Shown here piece by piece: positions 16,905-27,003 of a stretch of 64,000 bases of DNA (position 1 is its first letter; every line of letters starts with the position of its first letter). The DNA lies in the NCBI RefSeq assembly GCF_001679645.1, contig NZ_LRUN01000006.1:1-64000 (forward strand). Direction: 5' to 3'. This DNA is from Pseudomonas bananamidigenes. GTDB lineage: Bacteria; Pseudomonadota; Gammaproteobacteria; Pseudomonadales; Pseudomonadaceae. The notes below the pieces were generated by a model, which had not been told where the DNA came from, searched no databases, and saw only the letters and a program-made list of their open reading frames with translations. The position numbers and the translations under genes are program-made.

Positions 16905-18065
16905 ATGGATATTGGAAACCACCGCGAATTCGATTCGACGGTTGATGACTTGTTTAAAGGGAATACGTTTCTTGCAGATGCTCGGTATTCCAGGTTTGAG
17001 ATATTACTTGAGCATGTCAGTCGCAATCGTTTCACGACATTCATGGTTTTATATGCCGAGCTGTTCAAGCTGCTTGGCGAAGATTCGCGATTGTCGGCAT
17101 TCTTCCAGCGAGCGGTGGAACTTGTATTGTTGCCGCCTCGTGAGCAGGCTTCGATTATCAATGATCCGGTTTTTCAGATATGGGCGGGACAGACTTTTCG
17201 GTTGACCAATCATTGTCTGGTCGGCAAGTCGGATAATACGGTCGAACTTGAAAAGGCATTGTTGGAATTCTCCGACATGCTCGACAGGGTCAAGGAGCGC
17301 AATACGTCCGTGGCCGCTCAGAGCGATCCGCCGGTCTACCGGTTCGATGCCGATCCTTTGATCATGCAGGCCACTCCGCCCAGCTACGAGTTCCCGGAAG
17401 ACGAAGCGACGCGCAAGCGCCTGGAGCGGGGCGGATTTTCCAGCCGTTTCTTCGCCGACGTGGTGAAAATTGCCCTGTTGCGCATCGAACACACCTGGCC
17501 GGCCTGCCGTGAACAGATGAAGTCCCTGATCAAGTCGATTTGCTTCGTGCCGGACGGTACTTTTCGCAGTTGTTCGGCTTCGCGCTACACCGGCGTCATT
17601 CTCCTGGCGAGCCGGGACGAGTCGATTCTCGATCTTGAAGAATCCCTGGTGCATGAGGCGACTCACCAGTTGCTCTATCACATCGTCGAAGTGTCCGACG
17701 TGGTCGACCCTGATGCCTCGCAGGAGCCGTCATTCAGTTTGCCGTGGTCAGGGCAGAAGCGTGACCTGTATGGCTACTTTCATGCGTTTTACGTGTACAT
17801 CGCGCTGGTCAAGTACATGGAGCGAGTGCGATCGCGTTCCGCGGAGGAAATGCAGCGGGCACAGAACCGTCTGCTGTTCATTCTGCGGGGGCTGATCCGG
17901 GCTTTGCCGGACTTTCAAGCCAGTGCGGACTTCACACCCCATGGGCGCCAGTTGCTGGACAACCTGGCCGCTGAAGTCCGGGCCATGGAGAGCAAATATG
18001 CCGGGCGGCTGGCCGCCTCGCCGACATTGACCACGACGCCGTCGGTATTGGGCGCAACGGCCTGA
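16905..18065 (+). CDS. HExxH-motif peptide beta-hydroxylase-like protein
   Basis: The 386-aa protein carries LVHEATHQLLYH, with HEATH at residues 250-254. A further histidine at 293 (YGYFHAFYV) could be the third metal ligand. NCBI-type annotation names relatives aKG-HExxH-type peptide beta-hydroxylases, which are iron/2-oxoglutarate enzymes found in RiPP clusters despite their protease-like motif. The N-terminal 130 residues are helical and AT-richer at DNA level. There is no signal peptide, so it acts in the cytoplasm. Starts and stops lie within 15 bp of both neighbours, so it is one operon. Residue and site specificity are unknown; a metalloprotease role remains possible. Confidence 0.75.
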   Translation: MDIGNHREFDSTVDDLFKGNTFLADARYSRFEILLEHVSRNRFTTFMVLYAELFKLLGEDSRLSAFFQRAVELVLLPPREQASIINDPVFQIWAGQTFRLTNHCLVGKSDNTVELEKALLEFSDMLDRVKERNTSVAAQSDPPVYRFDADPLIMQATPPSYEFPEDEATRKRLERGGFSSRFFADVVKIALLRIEHTWPACREQMKSLIKSICFVPDGTFRSCSASRYTGVILLASRDESILDLEESLVHEATHQLLYHIVEVSDVVDPDASQEPSFSLPWSGQKRDLYGYFHAFYVYIALVKYMERVRSRSAEEMQRAQNRLLFILRGLIRALPDFQASADFTPHGRQLLDNLAAEVRAMESKYAGRLAASPTLTTTPSVLGATA

Positions 18066-18079
18066 GCCGGGAGGCAAGC

Positions 18080-20029
18080 ATGACGATGTTCGATGCTTCG
18101 CGATTTCCCGAGGCCGGGGTAGGGCTGGAGTACCACTTGCCCCGTCACCGGGTTGCCGATCATGCCGTCGATCCGGCCCTCGAACGGATCCTCGCCGAAG
18201 GTCTGCCGTATTTTGATTATCTGGAGTTTCAGCCAACCCACAGCATTCTCGAACCGCGTTTGCTCGAGGTCGGGGAGCAGACGCCCAGCCTGCTGCATTC
18301 TTCCAGCCTGTCTCTGGGCAGTGTGGGCATCGCGATGGATCGCGAGTTTCTGCAGATGACCCGACGGCTGTGCGACAGAACCCGCTCACCCTGGCTGGCG
18401 GAGCACATTTCCTGGTCGCGGTTTCATGGCGGCGACACCCAGCACTTCATTTTGCCGACCCTGGCCGCGGAGGTGGCCGATACGGTGGTCGCCAACGCTC
18501 TTGAGCTGCAGGCACTGACCGCGACGCCGCTGGTGCTGGAGAATGCTCCGCGCCTGTTTTCACTGACGGATGCGGCGGAACAGTCGGAAGGCGCGTTCAT
18601 TTCCAGCGTGGTGCAGCGCAGCGGTGCGGGGTTTCTGCTGGATCTGGACAGCGCCATCGCGACCGCCAAGGCTCAGGGGTATGAACTCAACGATTATCTG
18701 CGTTCGTTGCCGCTGGACCGGTTGATCGAAATCCACACCGGTCATCCGCGCAGGGACTGGGATCTGTTGACGCAGTTGTTTGCCGTGTCTCCCGTGCGGG
18801 CGGTGACACTGGAATGGGATATCGCCGACAGGGACGACGACGCGCAACTGCAATGTCTGATTCGCGACATCAAGCGCCTCAAGCCCAGGGTGCTGTTCTG
18901 GCAGGGCCGCGACTCACCCTCCGAGCCGGAGACTCCGGCCCTCGAACCCGGTGAGTTGCTCAGACTCAGGGGCAGCGTATGGGTGAGTGTCGGACCTTCA
19001 TCCTTCGTGTTGCGGGACCGGCAGTCGGGGCTGAGTCTGGAGTTCTGCCTGACCCTGCTGCCGTTGTTGAAGCACTTCATGGTTGCGCGCACGCTGGAGA
19101 GTGCCTTGATGCTGCCGGACATTCTGCAGGGGCCCGGGCAGGGCAACAATCTGGCGTTCCTGCAGACGCTGGTCAACCAGGGAATCGTGCAACCCGTCAC
19201 GCCCCGGCGCGATCGGGTTCACAGACAACCGCTGCAGCTCTGGTCCCGCTGGGAAGCGGCGCTGGAGTTCTACCTCAGTACCCGCACCGGTCTGCAGACA
19301 CCTTATGTCAGTGTCGTCGAACTCGAGGCCGAACTTGAGAAGAAAGCTTCGCAGCAGCGTCAGCCTTCGTCTTTCAAGGACTATCACTCGCATCCCTTCA
19401 TTGCGCTGGAAAACCCGCTGCTGGTGCCCGGTGAGACCATCGCCGAAGCAACGCTGCTCGATACACTCTGTGCCCGGCGTACATCCCGGACATTCAGCGG
19501 CAAGCCGTTGACCCCGACGCAGCTGTCGCTGCTGCTCTATTACACCTGGGGGATGACGGCCATGGAACCGAACGGCATGGGCGACTATTTCCTGAAAAGA
19601 ACCTCGCCCTCCGGCGGCTCGCTGCAGGTCACCGAGGTGTATGCAGTGCTGATGAATGTGCAGGGTTTCGAGCGGGGGCTCTATCACTACTCGGTGCGCC
19701 GACATGGACTGGAACTGCTGTCACGGGAGGATCCTCGGAGCTGGATAGGCGAGGCCTGTGGCGGGCAACCCTGGGTGAAAGACGCGGCAGCGGTATTTGT
19801 GTCTACCGCGCGGGTCGAGCGGCTGGCCTGGAAATACGAGTTCAGCCGTGCGCTGCGGGTGGCGCTGATGGATGCCGGGCATTTGAGCCAGACGTTTTCA
19901 CTGGTGGCCACGGGGCTGAATCTCGGATGCTTCACCACGGCGGCATTGCGCGATGAAATGTTCGAAAACCGTCTGGGACTCGACTATCTGGAAGAACCGG
20001 TGTTTCTACTCAACGGAGTCGGCGGCTGA
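18080..20029 (+). CDS. Fusion of MNIO (DUF692) oxidase and SagB-type dehydrogenase
   Basis: A single 649-aa frame with two enzyme domains. Residues 10-275 look like the DUF692/MNIO TIM barrel, a multinuclear non-heme iron peptide-modifying oxidase. Candidate metal-site segments are LLHSSS (H73), AEHISW (H109), LENAP (E154/N155), LLDLDSA (D188/D190), EIHTGHP (H219) and LEWD (E245). Residues 290-400 form a linker that may bind the leader. Residues 430-649 match SagB-type FMN dehydrogenases: DYHSHPF, LCARRTSRTF, SPSGGSLQVTEVY and GLNLGCFTTAALRD. SagB enzymes normally oxidise azolines made by YcaO, but no YcaO lies here. It follows the HExxH gene by 14 bp and ends at a shared terminator. Confidence 0.8.
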   Translation: MTMFDASRFPEAGVGLEYHLPRHRVADHAVDPALERILAEGLPYFDYLEFQPTHSILEPRLLEVGEQTPSLLHSSSLSLGSVGIAMDREFLQMTRRLCDRTRSPWLAEHISWSRFHGGDTQHFILPTLAAEVADTVVANALELQALTATPLVLENAPRLFSLTDAAEQSEGAFISSVVQRSGAGFLLDLDSAIATAKAQGYELNDYLRSLPLDRLIEIHTGHPRRDWDLLTQLFAVSPVRAVTLEWDIADRDDDAQLQCLIRDIKRLKPRVLFWQGRDSPSEPETPALEPGELLRLRGSVWVSVGPSSFVLRDRQSGLSLEFCLTLLPLLKHFMVARTLESALMLPDILQGPGQGNNLAFLQTLVNQGIVQPVTPRRDRVHRQPLQLWSRWEAALEFYLSTRTGLQTPYVSVVELEAELEKKASQQRQPSSFKDYHSHPFIALENPLLVPGETIAEATLLDTLCARRTSRTFSGKPLTPTQLSLLLYYTWGMTAMEPNGMGDYFLKRTSPSGGSLQVTEVYAVLMNVQGFERGLYHYSVRRHGLELLSREDPRSWIGEACGGQPWVKDAAAVFVSTARVERLAWKYEFSRALRVALMDAGHLSQTFSLVATGLNLGCFTTAALRDEMFENRLGLDYLEEPVFLLNGVGG

Positions 20030-20046
20030 AGGCGTTGCGCAGACAA

Positions 20047-20078
20047 CAAAAAGCCCACCGAAAGGTGGGCTCTTTGTT
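20047..20078. terminator. Bidirectional terminator between the RiPP-like operon and the efflux operon
   Basis: Arms AGCCCACC and GGTGGGCT flank a GAAA loop, with an A-run before and a CTTTGTTT run after. It can end transcription from both convergent operons. Confidence 0.85.
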
Positions 20079-20091
20079 TATCGCGACACGA

Positions 20092-21552
20092 TCAGAACAG
20101 TTTCATCTTCGGCGCTTCTTCTTTCAGCGGCTCGTTCTGCGCGGTCTGCGCATTCCAGCCGCCACCCAGGGCCTTGTACAGGTTGACCGCACTGGTCAAT
20201 TGCGCGAGGCGGTCGGTGATCAGGGCCTGTTGGGCGCTGAACAGCTGACGCTGGGCATCGAGGAAGGTCAGGTTGCTGTCGACGCCGATGCGATAACGAC
20301 GCTCGGCCAGACGGTAGTAGTCCTGGTTCGCGGCGACGAAATCACGCTGGGCCTGCAACTGCTCGGTGTAGGTCTGGCGCGCGGCCAGGCCGTCGGCGAC
20401 TTCCTGGAAGGCCGTTTGAATGGACTTCTCGTAGTTCGCCACGCCGATGTCCTTCTGGATCTTGGCGTAGTCGAGGCTGGCGCGCAGGCTGCCGGCGTTG
20501 AAGATCGGCAGGTTGATCTGCGGCTGGAACAGCCACGTCCCCGAACCGCCCTTGAACAGGCCGGACAGGTCCGGGCTCAGGCTGCCCGCATTGGCGGTCA
20601 GGCTGATGCTCGGGAAGAACGCTGCACGGGCCGCGCCGATGTTGGCGTTGGCGGCCTTCAGGTTGTATTCGGCCTGAAGGATGTCCGGACGGCGTTGCAG
20701 CAGATCCGACGGCAGACCGGCCGGCACATCGCTGAGCAGGTCATCCGACAGCGGTCTGGCCGCTTGCAGGTTGGCCGGCACGCCGGTGCCCAGCAGCAGG
20801 GTCAGGCTGTTTTCGTCCTGGGCCACCTGGCGGGTGTAACGGGCCAGTTGGGCACGGGCGTTCTCGACCGAGGTGCGCGACTGCGCCAGATCCAGCGCCG
20901 AGGCCACACCCACTTCGTTGCTGCGACTGGTCAGCTTGTAGCTTTCCTCGAAGGCACCCAGGGTCTCCTGAGTCAGCTTCAGCAGCTCCTTGTCGGCCTG
21001 CCAGGTCAGGTAGGCATTGGCCACGCTGGCCACCAGGCTGATCTGGGTGCTGCGGCGCGCTTCTTCGGTGGCGAAGTATTGCTGCAGCGCTTGCTCGCTC
21101 AGGCTGCGAACCCGACCGAACAGGTCGAGTTCGTAGGCGCTGATGCCGACGGTGGCGGTGTAGGAACTGTTGATGGTCGCTTCACCGGTCTGCGATGCAC
21201 GGGCCGGAACCCGCTGACGGCTGCCGCTGGCATTGGCCGAAACCGCCGGGAACAGATCGGCGCGCTGGATGCGGTACTGAGCGGCATAGGCGTCGATGTT
21301 CAGCGCCGCGACGCGCAGGTCGCGGTTGTTTTCCAGGGCCACCTGGATCAGCTGTTGCAGGGCAGGGTCATGGAAAAACTGCTTCCAGCCCTGCTCGGCA
21401 GCGGCCTGCGCCGGTGCCTGGGCCGACGAATACGCCGGACCCTGCGGGAATTGCGCGGCCACCGGTGTTTCAGGCCGCTGATAATCCGGTATCAGCGAGC
21501 AACCGCTCAGCACGAAGGCGGCGACTGCGATGGAGAGTAGCGACTTGCTCAT
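20092..21552 (-). CDS. emhC: Outer-membrane efflux channel, OprM/TtgC/EmhC type
   Basis: Trimeric outer-membrane exit duct of the RND pump. The 486-aa protein starts with a lipoprotein signal, VLSGC at residues 14-18, and shows the two OEP repeats typical of Opr[24 protein letters not shown] and [16 protein letters not shown] segments. The start overlaps the emhB stop by 4 bp. It resembles TtgC of P. putida and EmhC of P. fluorescens; both names describe the same kind of channel. Confidence 0.93.
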   Translation of the reverse strand: MSKSLLSIAVAAFVLSGCSLIPDYQRPETPVAAQFPQGPAYSSAQAPAQAAAEQGWKQFFHDPALQQLIQVALENNRDLRVAALNIDAYAAQYRIQRADLFPAVSANASGSRQRVPARASQTGEATINSSYTATVGISAYELDLFGRVRSLSEQALQQYFATEEARRSTQISLVASVANAYLTWQADKELLKLTQETLGAFEESYKLTSRSNEVGVASALDLAQSRTSVENARAQLARYTRQVAQDENSLTLLLGTGVPANLQAARPLSDDLLSDVPAGLPSDLLQRRPDILQAEYNLKAANANIGAARAAFFPSISLTANAGSLSPDLSGLFKGGSGTWLFQPQINLPIFNAGSLRASLDYAKIQKDIGVANYEKSIQTAFQEVADGLAARQTYTEQLQAQRDFVAANQDYYRLAERRYRIGVDSNLTFLDAQRQLFSAQQALITDRLAQLTSAVNLYKALGGGWNAQTAQNEPLKEEAPKMKLF

Positions 21553-24500
21553 TGGCCAGCCTCTTTAGGAGTTTCGATGGTGTCATCCTCGCCGGCAATT
21601 TTGCGCTGGCCCATGGACGACACAGTGACGAAGAACAGTGGAACCCAGAAAATCGCCAGGATCGTGGCCGTGAGCATACCGCCAATCACGCCCGTACCGA
21701 TCGCGTGCTGACTGCCCGAACCGGCACCGGTGGAGATAGCCAACGGTACTACACCGAGAATGAAAGCCAGCGAGGTCATGATGATCGGTCGCAGACGCAT
21801 GCGGCAGGCTTCGATCGCCGCATCACGCAGACTGCGCCCATGCTCGTGCAATTCCTTGGCGAATTCGACGATCAGAATGGCGTTTTTAGCCGCCAGACCG
21901 ATGGTCGTCAACAGGCCCACCTGGAAGTACACGTCGTTCGACAGACCGCGCAGGCTGGTAGCCATCAATGCACCGATGATCCCCAGCGGTACCACGAGCA
22001 TGACCGCGATCGGAATCGACCAGCTTTCATACAGCGCTGCCAGACACAGGAACACCATCAGCAGCGACAAAGCGTACAGCGCTGGCGCTTGCGAGCCGGA
22101 CAGACGTTCCTCGTAGGACAGACCGGTCCAGGAAATACCCACACCCGGCGGCAGTTTCCTGGCAATGGCTTCGACTTCGGCCATCGCTTCACCGGTGGAG
22201 TAACCCGGCGCCGGAGAACCGAGGATCTCCATCGCTTCCACACCGTTGTAGCGCGCCAGTTTCGGCGAGCCGTAGATCCACTCGCCCTTGGCGAACGCGG
22301 AGAACGGAACCATGGTGCCGGCGCTGTTGCGCACGTACCACTTCTTCAGGTCTTCAGGGCTCATGCGCGCACCGGCCTGGCCTTGCACGTACACCTTCTT
22401 CACCCGACCGCGGTCGATGAAGTCGTTGACGTAGCTACTGCCGAAGGAAATCGACAGGGTGCTGTTGATGTCGGACAGGCTCAAGCCCAGGGCGCGGGCC
22501 TTCTCGTCATCGATTTCCAGGTGGTATTGCGGCTCGTCGTTCAGACCGTTCGGACGCACCTGGTAGAGCACCTTGCTCTGCGCGGCCATGCCGAGGAACT
22601 GGTTACGTGCTTCCATCAGTTTTTCGTGGCCGATACCGGCGCGGTCCTGCAGGAACACGTCGAAACCGGTGGCGTTACCCAGCTCCAGTACGGCCGGCGG
22701 AGCGAAGGCAAACACCATCGCGTCGCGGAAGCTGAAGAAGTGCTGCTGGGCACGTTGCGCCAGGGCGAACACGCTGTTGCTCGCGTCACGCTCGTGCCAC
22801 GGCTTGAGCATGATGAACGCCAGGCCGGAGCTCTGGCCGCGACCGGCGAAGTTGAAGCCGTTCACGGTGAACACCGAGGCAACCGCACCGGCCTCTTTGT
22901 CCAGCAGGTAGGAGCGCATATTGTCGATCACCACCTGAGTGCGCTCGGCACTGGAGCCGGCCGGGGTCTGCACCTGGGCGAACAGTACACCCTGGTCTTC
23001 TTCCGGCAGGAACGCCGTCGGAATGCGGGTGAACAGCCAGATCATGCCGACCACGATCAGCAGGTAGGCCAGCAGATAAGGTGCCTTGCGCTGCAGAATG
23101 TTGCCGACACCGCGCTCGTAGCTGCGTACGCTGCGGTCGAAGTTGCGGTTGAACCAGCCGAAGAAACCGCGTTTCGGCGCGCCGTGCTCGCCTTTTGGAA
23201 TTGCCTTGAGCATGGTGGCGCAGAGCGCCGGGGTGAAGATCAGCGCCACCATCACCGACAGGGCCATGGCCGAGACGATGGTGATCGAGAACTGACGGTA
23301 GATCACGCCGGTGGAACCACTGAAGAACGCCATCGGCAGCAGTACCGCCGACAGGACGAGGGCGATACCGACCAGTGCGCCCTGGATCTGGCCCATGGAC
23401 TTCTTGGTCGCTTCCTTCGGTGACAGGCCTTCTTCGGCCATCACCCGCTCGACGTTTTCCACCACGACGATGGCGTCGTCCACCAGCAAGCCGATGGCCA
23501 ATACCATACCGAACATGGTCAGGGTGTTGATGCTGAAACCGGCGGCCGCGAGGATGCCGAACGTACCGAGCAATACCACCGGCACGGTCATCGTGGTGAT
23601 GACGGTGGCGCGGAAGTTCTGCAGGAACAGGAACATCACCAGGAACACCAGTACGATCGCCTCGACCAGGGTTTCAACCACACCCTTGATCGACTCGGTC
23701 ACCACCGGGGTGGTGTCGTACGGGAACACCACTTCCATGCCTTGCGGGAAGAACGGCTTGAGGTCGTCAATCGTCTTGCGCAGGGCCTTGGCGGTGTCGA
23801 GAGCGTTGGCGCCGTTGGCCAGTTTCACCGCCAGACCGGAAGCCGGCTTGCCGTTGAATTGCGCCGAGATACTGGAGTTCTCACCACCCAGACCGACGTC
23901 GGCGACATCGCCGATACGCACTTGCGAGCCATCCTGGTTGACCTTCAGCAGAATCGCCTTGAACTGCTCGGCGGTCTGCAGACGGGTCTTGCCGATGATC
24001 GTGGCGTTCAGTTGCTGGCCAGGCAGCGCCGGCAGACCGCCGAGCTGACCGGAAGACACCTGGACGTTCTGCGCCGAGATCGCTGCGCTGACATCGGCCG
24101 GGGTCAGGTTGTACTTGTTCAGCTTGGCCGGGTCGAGCCAGATGCGCATCGCGTACTGGGCACCGAAGACCTGGAAGTCACCGACACCGGCGGTCCGCGA
24201 AATCGGGTCCTGCATGTTCGACACGATGTAGTTGGACAGGTCGTCCTTGGACATGCTGCCGTCACGGGACACCACGCCGATTACCAGCAGGAAGTTCTTC
24301 ACGGCCTTGGTCACGCGGATACCCTGTTGCTGCACTTCCTGCGGCAACAGCGGGGTGGCCAGGTTCAGCTTGTTCTGGACCTGGACCTGCGCGGTATCGG
24401 AGTTGGTGCCTTGCTCGAAGGTCGCGGTGATGGTCATGCTGCCGTCGGAGTTACTTTCCGACGACACATAACGCAGGTTGTCGATACCGTTGAGCTGCTG

Positions 24501-24698
24501 CTCGATGACCTGCACCACGGTGTCCTGGACCGTCTGTGCCGAAGCACCTGGATAGGTCACGGAAATCGCAATGGCCGGTGGCGCAATGCTCGGGTACTGG
24601 TTGATCGGCAACTTGAGGATCGATAGAGCCCCGACCAGCATGATCACCAGGGCAATTACCCAGGCGAAAATCGGACGGTCGATGAAAAATTTCGACAT
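21549..24698 (-). CDS. emhB: RND inner-membrane efflux pump, MexB/TtgB/EmhB type
   Basis: Proton-driven multidrug and solvent exporter of the inner membrane. At 1049 aa it has the usual HAE-1 length. It starts [20 protein letters not shown], with the periplasmic [18 protein letters not shown] segment after helix 1, the proton-relay aspartate pair in [17 protein letters not shown] (helix 4), and the second half beginning at the GWFNRNFD region. It lies 3 bp after emhA and overlaps emhC, so the three are one operon. Expression should be set by the divergent TetR repressor. Confidence 0.95.
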   Translation of the reverse strand: MSKFFIDRPIFAWVIALVIMLVGALSILKLPINQYPSIAPPAIAISVTYPGASAQTVQDTVVQVIEQQLNGIDNLRYVSSESNSDGSMTITATFEQGTNSDTAQVQVQNKLNLATPLLPQEVQQQGIRVTKAVKNFLLVIGVVSRDGSMSKDDLSNYIVSNMQDPISRTAGVGDFQVFGAQYAMRIWLDPAKLNKYNLTPADVSAAISAQNVQVSSGQLGGLPALPGQQLNATIIGKTRLQTAEQFKAILLKVNQDGSQVRIGDVADVGLGGENSSISAQFNGKPASGLAVKLANGANALDTAKALRKTIDDLKPFFPQGMEVVFPYDTTPVVTESIKGVVETLVEAIVLVFLVMFLFLQNFRATVITTMTVPVVLLGTFGILAAAGFSINTLTMFGMVLAIGLLVDDAIVVVENVERVMAEEGLSPKEATKKSMGQIQGALVGIALVLSAVLLPMAFFSGSTGVIYRQFSITIVSAMALSVMVALIFTPALCATMLKAIPKGEHGAPKRGFFGWFNRNFDRSVRSYERGVGNILQRKAPYLLAYLLIVVGMIWLFTRIPTAFLPEEDQGVLFAQVQTPAGSSAERTQVVIDNMRSYLLDKEAGAVASVFTVNGFNFAGRGQSSGLAFIMLKPWHERDASNSVFALAQRAQQHFFSFRDAMVFAFAPPAVLELGNATGFDVFLQDRAGIGHEKLMEARNQFLGMAAQSKVLYQVRPNGLNDEPQYHLEIDDEKARALGLSLSDINSTLSISFGSSYVNDFIDRGRVKKVYVQGQAGARMSPEDLKKWYVRNSAGTMVPFSAFAKGEWIYGSPKLARYNGVEAMEILGSPAPGYSTGEAMAEVEAIARKLPPGVGISWTGLSYEERLSGSQAPALYALSLLMVFLCLAALYESWSIPIAVMLVVPLGIIGALMATSLRGLSNDVYFQVGLLTTIGLAAKNAILIVEFAKELHEHGRSLRDAAIEACRMRLRPIIMTSLAFILGVVPLAISTGAGSGSQHAIGTGVIGGMLTATILAIFWVPLFFVTVSSMGQRKIAGEDDTIETPKEAGQ

Positions 24699-24701
24699 GA
24701 G

Positions 24702-25856
24702 TTACTCCCCTTTGCCGCCGTAGGCCTTGTCATTTGCCTTGGCGGGTGCCGGGTTCTTGGCGACGTTGGTCGCTTCGGTCGGATTGACCTGGACACCCGG
24801 ACGCACGAATTGCAGCCCTTCGGTGATCAGGCGATCGCCGGCTTTCAGGCCGTCTTCGATCAGCCACTGGCTGCCGACGGTGCGGCTGGCCTTGAGCTGA
24901 CGCAGTTCGACCTTGTTGTCCGCACCCACCACCAGCGCGGTCGGAGTGCCCTTGAGATCACGGGTCACGCCTTGTTGCGGTGCCAGAATGGCCGCGGCGT
25001 TGACACCGGCCTGCAACTGGGCACGCACGAACATGCCAGGCAACAGGGTGTGATCCGGGTTCGGGAACACGGCACGCAGGGTCACGGAACCGGTGGTCGG
25101 GTCGACCGACACTTCGGAGAATTCCAGCTTACCGTCGAGCTTGTACTGGCTGCCGTCTTCCAGGGTCAGCTTGACCGCGGCGGCGTTGTCGCCGGCCTTC
25201 TGCAGACGGCCGCTTTCCAGCTCGCGGCGCAGTTCCAGCAGTTCGACCGAAGACTGCGTCACGTCAACGTAGATCGGGTCCAGTTGCTGGATGGTCGCCA
25301 TCGCATCGGCCTGACCGTTGCTCACCAGCGCACCTTCGGTGACCGAAGAACGGCCGATACGCCCGGAGATTGGCGCGTAGACCTTGGTGTAACGCACGTT
25401 GATCTGCGCGCTCTGCAGCGAGGCTTCCGATTGCAGGCGGTTGGACACGGCCGTGTCGTATTCCTGACGGCTCACGGCCTGCTCGTCGACCAGTTGCTTG
25501 TAGCGGTCGGAGATCGACTTGGTCGAACGCAGGTTGGCTTCGGCGCTCTTCAGGGTCGCTTCATAGACCGACGGATCGATCTGGTACAGCTGCTGGCCGG
25601 CTTTGACATCGCCGCCTTCCTTGAACAGACGCTTGAGAATGATGCCGTTGACCTGCGGGCGGACTTCAGCGATGCGGAACGCACTGGTGCGGCCCGGAAG
25701 TTCCGACGTCAGGGTAAAGGCTTGTGGTTGCAGGGTGACGACGCCGACCTGAGGAGGCGGTGCGGCGGGAGCCGCCTCTTCCTTTTTACATCCGCTGAGC
25801 AGCGATGCCAGGGCGACGGCAGTGACCAGAGCGGTAACAGCTGGCTTGAATTGCAT
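24702..25856 (-). CDS. emhA: RND periplasmic adaptor lipoprotein, MexA/TtgA/EmhA type
   Basis: Membrane-fusion protein linking pump and outer channel. The 384-aa protein has a lipoprotein signal (LASLLSGCKKEE, lipid cysteine near residue 23), the barrel-sandwich and hairpin region (SELPGRTSAFRIAEVRPQV, then YQIDPSVYEATLKSAEANL) and a long C-terminal low-complexity tail rich in Asn, Ala and Lys. I chose the ATG at 25856 with GAGGATCTT before it; a start at 25892 would put a charged stretch ahead of the signal peptide. Confidence 0.94.
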   Translation of the reverse strand: MQFKPAVTALVTAVALASLLSGCKKEEAAPAAPPPQVGVVTLQPQAFTLTSELPGRTSAFRIAEVRPQVNGIILKRLFKEGGDVKAGQQLYQIDPSVYEATLKSAEANLRSTKSISDRYKQLVDEQAVSRQEYDTAVSNRLQSEASLQSAQINVRYTKVYAPISGRIGRSSVTEGALVSNGQADAMATIQQLDPIYVDVTQSSVELLELRRELESGRLQKAGDNAAAVKLTLEDGSQYKLDGKLEFSEVSVDPTTGSVTLRAVFPNPDHTLLPGMFVRAQLQAGVNAAAILAPQQGVTRDLKGTPTALVVGADNKVELRQLKASRTVGSQWLIEDGLKAGDRLITEGLQFVRPGVQVNPTEATNVAKNPAPAKANDKAYGGKGE

Positions 25857-25944
25857 GAAGATCCTCGGGTCAGGCGCGCGAAAAGCGCACAAGAAGTGTG
25901 GAAGGGTAAAAAATGGGTGCCGGGTGGATAAGTAGCTTGCTAAT

Positions 25945-25979
25945 GAATATACTTACGTTCATGGTTGTTTGTAAACACC
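25945..25979. promoter_or_regulatory. TtgR/EmhR-type operator between efflux operon and regulator
   Basis: On the minus strand the site contains TTTACAAACAACCATGAA directly followed by CGTAAGTATATTC. This is nearly the same as the P. putida TtgR operator as I remember it. It sits in the divergent 266-bp gap, placed to control both promoters. Confidence 0.75.
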
Positions 25980-26122
25980 TTGGCTGCGTACCCAATCGGT
26001 TACAAAAGTCGTGGCAAGGTCTGAAATTGTAGGCCGGGGAAGTGATCCGCGAGAGATCCGCCCCTTTTTATTCAGCGGATATTCAGCCATCCCTGAACCA
26101 TCCTGTTTGAGGTTTTACTGCC

Positions 26123-26755
26123 ATGGTTCGTCGTACCAAAGAGGAAGCTCAGGAAACGCGAAGCCAGATTCTGGAAGCCGCCGAGAAAGCTTTCTTCGAA
26201 AGGGGCGTGGCCCGCACGACGCTCTCCGACATCGCGAGCCTGGCCGGTGTGACCCGCGGTGCCATCTACTGGCACTTCAGCAACAAGGCGGATCTGTTGC
26301 AGGCGATGCTCGAGACGTTGCGTGAGCCGCTCGACGAGTTGGCCAAGGCCAGCGAAAGCGAGGACGAGCTGGATCCGCTGGGCTGCATGCGTCAGTTGCT
26401 GATTCATTTGTTTCAGCAGGTTGCGCTGGATCCGAAGACTCGGCGTATCAACGAAATTCTGTTTCATAAGTGCGAGTTCACCGATGAAATGTGCGACCTG
26501 CGCCAACAGCGCCGGACTGCCAGTCTCGATTGCAATGTGCGGATCGCGCTGACACTGAGTAACGCGGTCAATCGTGGGCAACTGCCAGCGGACCTCGACA
26601 CCGCCCGTGCTGCCATCAGCATTCACGCCTTTATCGACGGCATCCTGTATCAGTGGCTGCTGGCCCCGGACAGCTTCGAGCTGTACGCCGAAGCCGAGCG
26701 CTGGGTCGATACAGGGCTGGATATGCTGCGCTGGAGTCCCGGCCTGCGCAAATGA
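26123..26755 (+). CDS. emhR: TetR-family repressor of the efflux operon, TtgR/EmhR
   Basis: Ligand-responsive repressor. The 210-aa product begins [16 protein letters not shown] and has a classic TetR helix-turn-helix, [21 protein letters not shown] (about residues 31-51), followed by the conserved [16 protein letters not shown] and [17 protein letters not shown] segments and the tail [10 protein letters not shown]. These match P. putida TtgR closely from memory. It is divergent from emhABC with the operator between them. A ribosome binding site is not obvious (TGAGGTTTTACTGCC). Confidence 0.94.
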   Translation: MVRRTKEEAQETRSQILEAAEKAFFERGVARTTLSDIASLAGVTRGAIYWHFSNKADLLQAMLETLREPLDELAKASESEDELDPLGCMRQLLIHLFQQVALDPKTRRINEILFHKCEFTDEMCDLRQQRRTASLDCNVRIALTLSNAVNRGQLPADLDTARAAISIHAFIDGILYQWLLAPDSFELYAEAERWVDTGLDMLRWSPGLRK

Positions 26756-26868
26756 AACAAAATGCAAAATCGGATCAGGTTGGATCAATCAAGCAGGCGA
26801 AAGAAGATCCCTGTTCGTTCGCCTTGCTGCAACGGACTGCTTTTATATACCTCATCGAATCGAGTTGA

Positions 26869-26890
26869 TACGTAGCGAACTACGTATTTT
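26869..26890 (+). terminator. Likely terminator of emhR
   Basis: Perfect arms TACGTAG and CTACGTA around a CGAA loop, followed by TTTT. It lies 114 bp after the emhR stop. Confidence 0.65.
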
Positions 26891-26951
26891 GTAGGGATTT
26901 TGTTTCATGTTTGTGAGCAGGTGTCAGCGCCCAACCTGATCAGCGCCCATG

Positions 26952-26985
26952 AAAAAGCCCCGGCTCTGGCGAGTCGGGGCTTTTT
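26952..26985. terminator. Terminator downstream of xenB
   Basis: AAAAAGCCCCG and CGGGGCTTTTT enclose a 12-nt loop. Symmetric A and T runs allow it to work in both directions between emhR and xenB. Confidence 0.85.
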
Positions 26986-27003
26986 GCGTTTCGGCGCAGT
27001 GGC

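Noticed and set aside
21195..23423. 742-codon open frame on the plus strand inside emhB
   Set aside because: A shadow of the RND pump gene; composition is unnatural and no start signal exists.
20092..25856. The efflux operon as dedicated exporter of the RiPP-like product
   Set aside because: It is convergent with the cluster, separated by a terminator, and matches the general TtgABC/EmhABC pump with its own regulator.
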